From the NCBI GenBank assembly GCA_023421795.1, contig JAEZSO010000003.1, forward strand, positions 248,001 through 312,000: a stretch of 64,000 nt of DNA. The letters run 5' to 3'. Below, one piece after another: positions 54,999 to 62,517 of this stretch. The stretch is from Cyanobacteria bacterium OH_PDB_230 (GTDB taxonomy: Bacteria > Cyanobacteriota > Vampirovibrionia > Gastranaerophilales > Gastranaerophilaceae). Positions within the stretch are counted from its first letter, which is position 1; the number at the start of each line of letters is the position of its first letter. The notes beneath the pieces were generated by a model. The model saw only the letters and a program-made list of their open reading frames with translations, was not told the DNA's origin and ran no database searches. A program made the position numbers and the translations under genes.

Positions 54999-55103
54999 CT
55001 ATCCGAGTAATTGATTTTGCTTTCCCTGATGCATATTTAAGGGTTGCTTTTGTTCTTGTTTCAACAATAGTGGTGACTTCCAAATAATGAAAGCCACGAA
55101 CAT
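54999..55103 (-). CDS. Possible Gln-rich leader peptide upstream of aspA
   Basis: A 34-codon frame from ATG at 55103 to TAG at 54999, inside the 206-bp hydF-aspA gap. It has a hydrophobic start (MFVAFIIWK) and then six glutamines in 16 residues (KQEQKQ, HQGKQNQ). The terminator hairpin begins 25 bases after its stop, an attenuation-like layout. It lacks a ribosome site, and a frame this short can arise by chance, so confidence is low. Confidence 0.25.
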   Translation of the reverse strand: MFVAFIIWKSPLLLKQEQKQPLNMHQGKQNQLLG

Positions 55104-55134
55104 GATTTTTATTGTTAACGATAAAGTGTAAGAG

Positions 55135-56367
55135 TTACATTAATTTACATTCGTCATATATTTGTTTAGCCATAGGAAATGGAACAAGTGCCCTTTCAAA
55201 AATCCCCAAAGAATATGCTATAGCTAGTCCATAGTTTGTTATAGGTACATTGGCCTCTTTTGCTTTTATGATTCTTGATAAGATTTCTCTTCTGTTTGTC
55301 ATGCAAGCGCCGCAGTGGATTATCAAACTATAGTCTTTGATGTTTTCGGGGAAATCATGACCGGCATAATGTTCAAATTCTAATTTCCCTCCAACGTATT
55401 GGGTTAACCAGCGAGGGATTTTAACTCTCCCGATGTCATCTCCTATAGCGTGGTGTGTGCAGGATTCACAAATAAGAACTTTATCGCCGGGTTTTAATTT
55501 TTCAATAGATGCAGCACCTCTGACGAATTCGTTTAAGTCACCTTTAAATCTTGCGAAAAGTATAGAGAATGATGTCAGTTGAACATCTTTCGGAACGTCA
55601 GCAGACACTTTTAAAAATGCCTGAGAGTCTGTTATAACAATGTGAGGAGGTTTGTTTAATCTTGATAATCCCTCTCTCAATTCTCTTTCTTTGACAACCA
55701 TCACCATCGAGTCATTATCTAAAAGATCCCTTATTGTTTGTACTTGAGGAAGAATCAGCCTTCCTTTTGGAGCTTCTAAATCTATAGGGACAACAAGCAC
55801 AGCCAATTCTCCCGGAGGGATTAAATCCGCCGCTATTGAAGGGCAATTAATAAATTCTTCAGGCGCCAGTTTGATAAGTTTTTGTCTTAGATCATTTATT
55901 CCAGAACCTGTCTGCGCAGAGGTTATTGCTGTTTCAATACCTAGTGATTCGATTTCTTTTAGTTTTGATTCTTCTATATTGCCTAAATCAGCTTTGTTAA
56001 AAACAGCGATTATGGGAATTTCTCTTTTTTTAAATTCTTCATAAAGCTCTTTTTCAAAGTTATCCCAGCCATTTTGGTCAGAGACGATAAGCGCCATATC
56101 AATCCTGTCAAACATTTTAAAGGTTTTTTGGATTCTCATCTCTCCCAACTTGCCTTCATCATCGATACCTGCTGTATCAACAAATAATACAGGACCCAAA
56201 GGAAGCAGTTCCATTGCTTTTTCGACCGGGTCTGTCGTTGTTCCCGCAACTTCAGACACTATAGAAATGTTTTGATTAGTCAAAGCATTCAAAATATTGG
56301 ATTTCCCGACATTTCTTTTTCCGAAAATCCCTATATGAAGTCTCATTCCTCGTGGAGTATTTTGCAT
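55135..56367 (-). CDS. hydF: [FeFe]-hydrogenase maturation GTPase HydF
   Basis: A 410-residue HydF. The GTPase domain (about 1-170) has GKRNVGKSN (Walker A), TTTDPV, DTAGIDDEGK and NKAD; dimerisation and cluster domains follow. The iron-sulfur ligands are complete: CTH at 303-305 and HCGAC at 351-355. HydF is the scaffold on which the di-iron subcluster of [FeFe]-hydrogenase is built after HydE and HydG act. Neither of those, nor a hydrogenase, lies in this window. GAGG lies before the ATG. Confidence 0.96.
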   Translation of the reverse strand: MQNTPRGMRLHIGIFGKRNVGKSNILNALTNQNISIVSEVAGTTTDPVEKAMELLPLGPVLFVDTAGIDDEGKLGEMRIQKTFKMFDRIDMALIVSDQNGWDNFEKELYEEFKKREIPIIAVFNKADLGNIEESKLKEIESLGIETAITSAQTGSGINDLRQKLIKLAPEEFINCPSIAADLIPPGELAVLVVPIDLEAPKGRLILPQVQTIRDLLDNDSMVMVVKERELREGLSRLNKPPHIVITDSQAFLKVSADVPKDVQLTSFSILFARFKGDLNEFVRGAASIEKLKPGDKVLICESCTHHAIGDDIGRVKIPRWLTQYVGGKLEFEHYAGHDFPENIKDYSLIIHCGACMTNRREILSRIIKAKEANVPITNYGLAIAYSLGIFERALVPFPMAKQIYDECKLM

Positions 56368-56575
56368 AAGTACCTCGATTGATGTTATTAATCTATTCTA
56401 AATCATTCTTTCCGAAATGTTAAATTTAATTTATATCTCACGATAATAATAGAATAAAATTGGAAACAATGTTCAATATACCGTACAATTTTTATATAAG
56501 TTGATTTATGTTCTGTTTGTCGTTTGTTCTTACTTATTAAGCCCTCAGAAATAAATCCAAGTAGAGGAGGAAAAG

Positions 56576-56998
56576 ATGCTTCTTACCCCAAAAAATAAAA
56601 TCGAAAACAACAAAAACTTGTGTACAAATCCCAACTGTAAAAACCCGGCGCATGAACTCCAGGTTTTTTGCCATCATATTTATGAACTTAAAAAAGGTTT
56701 AAGAAACCTTGTTCTTGCAACAGAAAAAAAAGAAAACCAGCAATTAATAGAAGCTCGTCTAAAAAAAGAAAATATAAGCTACATAATCCATAAAATAACT
56801 GACACAAAGATAAATGTGTATTTTGGAAACAAACACTGTATAGAAATAATAGCTACGTTCGATCAGAGGCTTAATAAGTTAACTCCTGAGCAAGATTTTA
56901 TTTTGGGTATCATGCTGGGATATGACAGAACGCAGCAGTGCTGCAGATACCTAAAAATGAGACAAAAAAATTCTAAAGTTGAAGAACTGGTAGGCTAA
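56576..56998 (+). CDS. DUF2023 family protein
   Basis: A 140-residue soluble protein. VFCHHIYELKKGLRNLVLAT (about 30-49), INVYFGNKHCIE and a C-terminal TPEQDFILGIMLGYDRTQQCCRYL match the DUF2023 family as I know it. An extra N-terminal stretch has CTNPNC, so with CHH and QCC there are several possible metal or redox cysteines. Function unknown; the family often occurs in anaerobes. AGGAGG lies six bases before the ATG. The 208-bp gap to hydF shows no clear promoter. Confidence 0.75.
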   Translation: MLLTPKNKIENNKNLCTNPNCKNPAHELQVFCHHIYELKKGLRNLVLATEKKENQQLIEARLKKENISYIIHKITDTKINVYFGNKHCIEIIATFDQRLNKLTPEQDFILGIMLGYDRTQQCCRYLKMRQKNSKVEELVG

Positions 56999-57048
56999 TA
57001 TTAACCAAAGCTTAAATAATATAATATTAAATATTATTTGGGTGATAT

Positions 57049-57609
57049 ATGGGTTTAGAACAAAACAATAAAGTCTTTATAGCAACTTTCTTTAATGACA
57101 AAAATGAAAAATTGTCTACGTTAATAGAAAAACTTAAATTATTAAATTTCTGCAATTTGAAAATCACTCCTTCTGACAAGATTCATCTTACCTGGAAATA
57201 TATCGGCGAGATTAATCCCATTGAAAACAAAACAATTTTTCAAATAGTCAAAAAACATTCAGATATTATAAAAAAAGCCTCTCTTGTATTCGACAAGCTT
57301 GAAATATGGCCTAACAAGAGAAATCCAAGATTGCTTGCATTAACGGCAAGAAATTTTGATGATAAAATTAAAGACTTTGTTAATAGGATTGAAGAAGATT
57401 TACAGCAAGAATTAAATATAAAAAAAGATAAAAGCTTCACTCCTCATCTTACAATTGCAAGAATAAAGTCAAGACGAGAAACGAATCTCTTAAAAAAAAT
57501 AGCAGCAGAACCTATTGAGCTTAATATCAATCATATCAGCCTAGTACAAAGCGTGAACGAATCAAATCAGGTTGTTTACAAATCTATTTTTGAGCAGCCT
57601 GTACTTTAA
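57049..57609 (+). CDS. thpR: RNA 2',3'-cyclic phosphodiesterase (LigT-like)
   Basis: A 186-residue 2H phosphoesterase. The two catalytic motifs are HLTW (KIHLTWKYIG, about residue 46) and HLTIAR (TPHLTIARIK, about 141). Enzymes of this family open 2',3'-cyclic phosphates on RNA ends, giving a 2'-phosphate. GGGTG lies just before the ATG. It lies 50 bp after the DUF2023 gene and converges with the large repeat-protein gene. Confidence 0.9.
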   Translation: MGLEQNNKVFIATFFNDKNEKLSTLIEKLKLLNFCNLKITPSDKIHLTWKYIGEINPIENKTIFQIVKKHSDIIKKASLVFDKLEIWPNKRNPRLLALTARNFDDKIKDFVNRIEEDLQQELNIKKDKSFTPHLTIARIKSRRETNLLKKIAAEPIELNINHISLVQSVNESNQVVYKSIFEQPVL

Positions 57610-57625
57610 ACAAATTGATTTAAAA

Positions 57626-60121
57626 TTAAGCTACTTGCGCCGAGACAAGTTGTAAATTCTGAGTTTGAGATGCCGAATCTGTAATCCCAATGAGCTGTTC
57701 ATCTGAACCGGCAGCAAAAGCTGTCATTTGCTGAATTATTTTGTTTACATCAACGTCGGTTAAGTATCCGCCTAAAGAGTCATTAGCTGCCGCGATTATG
57801 CCTGTTTCAGGATTTAACATTATTTTGTTGGATGAATTGCTGATTACAGCCTCTCCAACCATTTGACCGCCATAGTTGTAAAGATGGAAGATGGATTTCA
57901 TCAGGCTGAGTGAAACGAACCTTGATGCATCGCTGGCTAAGCCCCTGCCACTGTCACAAATATAGAAGCCTTCTATTTTATTTGGATCGTCGGCATTAAA
58001 GTCTACGCCGGTGACAACGATAGCGTGATTCGCATATGGAGAAGAACCTGTACCCCATAATCTGTAAGCATCAACTTCAGCAATGACGGTAGCATTGTTT
58101 CTTACAGCCGCCGCAATCCCTTCAATGGTTGTATATTGGTTATAAGCTGTTACTCCGTAGTGCGCAAGTATATTAACCTGCCAGCTTGCGTAAGTTCCGC
58201 CATTATAGTAAGGATTGCTGTTACTTGTAACACAATTTCCGCTTGTCGCCGCATAGTTTACGATCGCTGATTCAAGTTGATCTATGCCGTTAACAATCGT
58301 GTTAGCTGTTCTTTTTGCTATTTTACCGGCTTCGATAAGGACGTTTTCACAAGCCACTACGCCGCAATCTGACATGTAGCGTCTTGAATTGTCACCTTGT
58401 TTATAGTCAAGATATTTAGCCCAAAGATAAGACTGGCCGTATTGATAAACGCTAACTCCGTTCTGATTTATTACGACATTTCCTTCTTTAACTATTATGT
58501 CGCCGTTTGCATCATAGTAATCTCTTCTGGTTACAACGCCGTTACTTAAATAATCTTTTGCGGTTAATTTGCCGGCCGTATAGAATTCTTTTTCTGTAAC
58601 GCTATTGCCTGTATAGAAGTCTTTTTGGTATAGAACCCCATTTTTATAAAAATCTTTTTCGGTGAGTTTGTTGTCCGTATAAAAACTTTTGGCGGAGAGA
58701 ACACCGCTTGTATAATATTCTACAGAAGTTAGGCTGCTGTTTGAATAGAAAGATTTTTGGGAAACTTTCCCTTTTGAATCAAAATAATCGACTTCGGTGA
58801 TACTGCCGTTTGAAAGAAATGTTCTTTGGTATAAAAGGCCATCTTTGAAATTGTCTTTACGAGTTATGGCGCCGTTTGTTAAATAATCATTTTCTGTTAC
58901 AACACCTTTTGAATTAACATAGCTTTTTCTGGTAAGTTCACCTCCTGTGTAATAATCTTTTTCTACAACTATTCCGTTTGTGAAATAATGTTTTTCGATT
59001 AAAGAGGATTTAGAATCGAAAAACTCTCTTTCAGTTACTTTGTTAGCCGTAATATAATCTTTTCTTGTTATTACACCTTTTGAAAAATACTCTTTTAAAG
59101 TAAGTGCACCATTTGAATAATAATTCTTTTCGATAATACCTGAATTGTTTGAAACATCTGCTTCAATTACTCTTTTGGAAGAGTCATAAATGTAAGCAAC
59201 ATTGCCTGTTAGAATGCCGTTAGTGTATAAGTATGCTTTTGCAACTGTTCCATCTGTGTTGTAGTCATAAGCATTAGTGACTTTTCCAGCAGGGTTATAG
59301 GTGACATTTTTAGATAAAATGCCCTCAGTGTAATAAAGCCTGACTGTTTTTGCCAAAACACCTTTGTTATATGTTGCGGTAGAAGTTATATTTCCATCAA
59401 GATTGTAGGTGCTTTTTTCAGAGATTTTTCCGCTTACATATTTTTCAATAACGGTTAGGTTTCCGTTTGCATCTGTGTAATCCCTTTCAACGAGAAGATT
59501 GCCGCTGTATTTATATATAAGCACCTGAGACAACAAGCCGTTTGAATATATTGATGATTGAGAAACTTTTCCTTCTAAATATAAGTCTTTTTTTGTGATA
59601 ATGCCTTTTGAAAAGTACTCTCTTTGAGAAATTGCACCGTTTGAATAATAATTTTTCTCGATAATACCTGAATTGTTTGAAACATCTGCTTCAATGACTT
59701 TTTTGGAAGAGTCATAAATATAAGCAACATTGCCGGTTAAAACGCCGTTAGTGTATAAGTATGCTTTTGCAACTGTTCCATCTGTGTTGTAGTCATAAGC
59801 ATTAGTGACTTTTCCGGCAGGGTTGTAAGCTACATATTTTGATAGTTTACCTTCAGTGTAATATAGTTTGTAGAAATTTATTAATCGTCCTGAGGAATTG
59901 TAAGAGTATGAATTTGTTATATTGCCATTGGTATCATAAAGATCCTTTTTTAAAACAACGCCATAAGTATTATAAGTGTACCTTTGAGCCAAATACGTTG
60001 ACTGGTTGTTATAAGCATAGAGTTTTTTCTCTATAAGTTTACCCGATAGATTATAAGAGAGTTGTTGCATTAAATTTCCATTTAGGTCGTATATGTTCCT
60101 AGTGATGGTATTATTTGCCAT
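57626..60121 (-). CDS. Secreted repeat protein with C-terminal C39-like cysteine-peptidase domain
   Basis: An 831-residue protein. Residues 1-550 are about 25 short repeats of 18-22 residues, each of the type Y-x-x-G-x-L/V-T-x-K-x-Y/F, like YwqK/MORN or RHS-type repeats. A papain-like domain follows (about 565-745) with SDCGVVAC (Cys586), NHAIVVTGVD (His699) and ICDSGRG (Asp723), which gives a full Cys-His-Asp triad. The C-terminal 40 residues (VNKIIQQMTAF and a Ser/Thr/Gln/Ala tail) resemble tails of type I secreted RTX proteins. There is no N-terminal signal peptide. I prefer the ATG at 60121 (AAAGGG nine bases before) over one at 60139. A radical-SAM gene lies upstream on the same strand. 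Confidence 0.75.
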   Translation of the reverse strand: MANNTITRNIYDLNGNLMQQLSYNLSGKLIEKKLYAYNNQSTYLAQRYTYNTYGVVLKKDLYDTNGNITNSYSYNSSGRLINFYKLYYTEGKLSKYVAYNPAGKVTNAYDYNTDGTVAKAYLYTNGVLTGNVAYIYDSSKKVIEADVSNNSGIIEKNYYSNGAISQREYFSKGIITKKDLYLEGKVSQSSIYSNGLLSQVLIYKYSGNLLVERDYTDANGNLTVIEKYVSGKISEKSTYNLDGNITSTATYNKGVLAKTVRLYYTEGILSKNVTYNPAGKVTNAYDYNTDGTVAKAYLYTNGILTGNVAYIYDSSKRVIEADVSNNSGIIEKNYYSNGALTLKEYFSKGVITRKDYITANKVTEREFFDSKSSLIEKHYFTNGIVVEKDYYTGGELTRKSYVNSKGVVTENDYLTNGAITRKDNFKDGLLYQRTFLSNGSITEVDYFDSKGKVSQKSFYSNSSLTSVEYYTSGVLSAKSFYTDNKLTEKDFYKNGVLYQKDFYTGNSVTEKEFYTAGKLTAKDYLSNGVVTRRDYYDANGDIIVKEGNVVINQNGVSVYQYGQSYLWAKYLDYKQGDNSRRYMSDCGVVACENVLIEAGKIAKRTANTIVNGIDQLESAIVNYAATSGNCVTSNSNPYYNGGTYASWQVNILAHYGVTAYNQYTTIEGIAAAVRNNATVIAEVDAYRLWGTGSSPYANHAIVVTGVDFNADDPNKIEGFYICDSGRGLASDASRFVSLSLMKSIFHLYNYGGQMVGEAVISNSSNKIMLNPETGIIAAANDSLGGYLTDVDVNKIIQQMTAFAAGSDEQLIGITDSASQTQNLQLVSAQVA
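59090..59310. repeat. Long internal duplication, copy A
   Basis: About 220 bp inside the repeat-peptidase gene that recur almost unchanged at 59618-59838, exactly 528 bp (176 codons) away. Only scattered, mostly silent differences are seen, so the duplication is recent or kept alike by conversion. Confidence 0.85.
59618..59838. repeat. Long internal duplication, copy B
   Basis: Partner of the 59090-59310 segment. Both encode NPAGKVTNAYDYNTDGTVAK and the following stretch to the YYSNGA motif with very few changes. Confidence 0.85.
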
Positions 60122-60310
60122 GCAAACGAACCCTTTCATACAAACTCAAAAAAAATATTAACTCAATAAAATATTTATATACAAAAAACTGATGATATCT
60201 CGCTATTTATGTTTATTTCCCAAATTTGCATAAAATTTAAACATTCTTTTGAATTAATAGATACATATATTTACCTACGGATTAAAACGTAGCTCCCTGA
60301 CAAACAAAAA

Positions 60311-61282
60311 TTAGATTGCAAAAGATTTGTTGATTGCGTCTTGAGTTATATTTTCTATGAAAAAATCTAAGTTAAGCTCCTGACATTTTTCTTTGAAAAA
60401 ATGTAATAAATGCAAATAATGTTCAGGCAATGATCCTTGTTTGATTTCGGGCTGGTATATATATCTGTTGTCAATCATAAATTCAACATAATATATTCCT
60501 ATTGAAGACATTAATTTCAAAAACTTTTCTATTTCCTCTATGTTGTCATTAATATTGTCAACAATTATGTATTTAACTTTAATTTTTGGATTTTCTGATT
60601 TGCTTACGTATTTTTTTAAGTTTGATATGCAGGAGTCAAATTTATCAACCCTTTTTATTTTGAAATAGGTTTCTTTTGACCCACTATCCAACGAGGTTGT
60701 CATTCCTCCTTTATTATCTTTTAATAGTTTTTCAATTAATGGTTGATATAGAATATTATTCGTCAATATAAAGGCACTTTGGAATCCATTTTTATAAAGT
60801 TCTTTTATTAATGGTGGAAATTCTTTTAAAACAGCAATATCGCCGCCATGGAATAGAACCGTAAGATTTTCTCTATCTATGAGATCATACTTATACAAGT
60901 TCTTCAGAAGTGGAAGCATATCATAATAACTACTTCTTTTGGCTCTGAATGTTTTTTCATTCTTAAAAAAATCCATTCTTGTGCAATAAATACAGTCACA
61001 ATTGCACTGAATCCAGTGACTTATGTCTAAATTTTTATATTTTGCAGTAAAAACATCACTGTCTTGTAACGGTCTTAAATAAAAACAATCTTTACACGCA
61101 GAGGTTTCAATATTGTTTAAAAATGATTTCTTTTTTTCAAGCAAATTACTTAAATCAAATTTTTTGTTCATTTGTTGAGTGTCAAAATATAAGGGGGTGT
61201 CGGTATTCCCTGCGCAACAAGCTCTTATTCCTTCAGGGGAACAAGTCAGGTTGTTATTTAAGTTTTCACAAAAATAGCCCAC
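60311..61282 (-). CDS. Radical-SAM protein with N-terminal auxiliary-cluster cysteines
   Basis: A 323-residue protein. The radical-SAM CX3CX2C motif is Cys93-Cys97-Cys100 within QCNCDCIYC. LFHGGDIAVL stands in for the GGEP motif. Cys5, Cys14, Cys22, Cys23, Cys63 and Cys66 lie before the SAM motif in a SPASM/twitch-like arrangement (GIRACC ... ACKDC), whereas these clusters usually come after the barrel. It probably oxidises or cross-links a protein or peptide substrate; the substrate is unknown. It starts at GTG 61282, with a good promoter upstream. The repeat-peptidase gene follows 189 bp downstream on the same strand. Confidence 0.75.
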   Translation of the reverse strand: MGYFCENLNNNLTCSPEGIRACCAGNTDTPLYFDTQQMNKKFDLSNLLEKKKSFLNNIETSACKDCFYLRPLQDSDVFTAKYKNLDISHWIQCNCDCIYCTRMDFFKNEKTFRAKRSSYYDMLPLLKNLYKYDLIDRENLTVLFHGGDIAVLKEFPPLIKELYKNGFQSAFILTNNILYQPLIEKLLKDNKGGMTTSLDSGSKETYFKIKRVDKFDSCISNLKKYVSKSENPKIKVKYIIVDNINDNIEEIEKFLKLMSSIGIYYVEFMIDNRYIYQPEIKQGSLPEHYLHLLHFFKEKCQELNLDFFIENITQDAINKSFAI

Positions 61283-61316
61283 AAAAACCGCTTAGAGTTG
61301 TTTAATTATCATTAAT

Positions 61317-61344
61317 ATTATAGTAGAAGAAAAAATATTGACAA
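61317..61344 (-). promoter_or_regulatory. Promoter of the leftward radical-SAM gene
   Basis: On the minus strand TTGTCA (61344-61339) and a perfect TATAAT (61322-61317) are 16 bp apart. The -35 box shares its bases with the -35 of the divergent gene. Confidence 0.55.
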
Positions 61345-61368
61345 TTGTGTAAAGATTAATGCTAAAAT
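61338..61368 (+). promoter_or_regulatory. Promoter of the rightward radical-SAM gene, leaderless type
   Basis: TTGACA (61338-61343) and TAAAAT (61363-61368) preceded by TGC, an extended -10; the 19-bp spacer is long. The ATG starts five bases after the -10. The eight-base palindrome ACAATTGT (61341-61348) overlaps both -35 boxes and could be an operator. Confidence 0.5.
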
Positions 61369-61373
61369 AGAGT

Positions 61374-62423
61374 ATGAGCAGAGAGAATAAATTTGATTTT
61401 ATTTGTAAAAGACCTTTTGTAGAGCAGAATTTATCTCTTGATGGACATCTTTATCCATGCTGTGAGATTTGGACTAATCGATACAGTTTTGGGAATGTAT
61501 TTGAACAAGATGCTAAATCAATAATAAATTCTGAAGAAGCAAGAGAGTTTCGCAGAAGCATCCTAAATAAGTCATACAAATATTGTAATACCGAGTTTTG
61601 TCTTCCAATAAGAGCTGATGAAAAAAAGATTAAGTTACTGTGTAGAGAAGACGGGACATCGGAACAACTTTGCGAACATTTTTCGTTCTGTCACGATAAG
61701 GTCTGTAATCTAAAGTGCATTATATGCCGAGACGAATACAAAACAAATTCTATTGAGGAAACACAAAAATTAGATTCTATTATTGATACCGTTTTACCGT
61801 TATTAAAAAATGCAAAAATAGTAAGCATCAATGGTCAAGGAGAGCTTTTTGCGAGTCGGCATTCCAGAAATCTGGTGAAACAAATCTCTAGCACTTATCC
61901 TGATATTAAGTTTGATATTCTCTCTAACGGACTTTTGTTTGATGAGAAAAATTGTAATGAGATAGGTATTTTAAACAAAATTGTGTCTGCTACTATTTCT
62001 GTGCATTCAAATAACAAAAAGACATACGACAAAATTATGCTTGGCAGCAATTACAAACAGGTTTGGAAAAATATTGAGTGGCTTTGTGACCAAAAAGCAA
62101 AAAACAAAATAAAAACTATTAAATTAGCATTTGTTATTTCTTTGCTAAATTACAAAGAAATGAAGAATTTCTTAAAAAAGGCAATAGAAATGGATATAGA
62201 AGTCCTTTTTGCGCTTTATAATACTTCAGACAGCAACATGGCCTATAATTACCATGAAATGGCAGTTTGGGAGCCAGAAAATAAAAAACATAAAGATTTT
62301 GTCAAAATTATTAGTGATCCTATTTTTGATACGCCTAAATGTGTGTGGCCAAAAATTATAGAAGATTTACGCAAAGAACCGAGCAAGACCTTTTTTGACT
62401 TGAGTAATTTTTTGAAACGTTAA
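61374..62423 (+). CDS. Radical-SAM protein with N-terminal SPASM-like domain
   Basis: A 349-residue protein. Residues 8-80 read like a SPASM domain: CKRPF (Cys11), GHLYPCC (Cys29, Cys30), SFGNVFEQDAKSIINSEEAREFR, then Cys71 and Cys76. The radical-SAM motif CNLKCIIC (Cys111, Cys115, Cys118) comes after it, and SINGQGELFA holds the GGE-like site. The order is therefore the reverse of normal rSAM-SPASM maturases. It is divergent from the other radical-SAM gene and shares its promoter region. No ribosome site precedes the ATG, fitting leaderless translation. Likely substrate: a neighbouring protein, unproven. Confidence 0.8.
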   Translation: MSRENKFDFICKRPFVEQNLSLDGHLYPCCEIWTNRYSFGNVFEQDAKSIINSEEAREFRRSILNKSYKYCNTEFCLPIRADEKKIKLLCREDGTSEQLCEHFSFCHDKVCNLKCIICRDEYKTNSIEETQKLDSIIDTVLPLLKNAKIVSINGQGELFASRHSRNLVKQISSTYPDIKFDILSNGLLFDEKNCNEIGILNKIVSATISVHSNNKKTYDKIMLGSNYKQVWKNIEWLCDQKAKNKIKTIKLAFVISLLNYKEMKNFLKKAIEMDIEVLFALYNTSDSNMAYNYHEMAVWEPENKKHKDFVKIISDPIFDTPKCVWPKIIEDLRKEPSKTFFDLSNFLKR

Positions 62424-62517
62424 TTTCGATAAAAATCACCCCGTTAAAAACAAGATTGTCTTTATCTTTTAAAATGTAAAAGCGCCAACACTTAGATTCC
62501 TAATCTTAAACAAGTTA

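Noticed and set aside
57626..60121. Dense tandem DNA repeats that resemble a CRISPR or satellite array
   Set aside because: Repeats keep codon phase and encode a continuous protein; there are no unique equal-length spacers.
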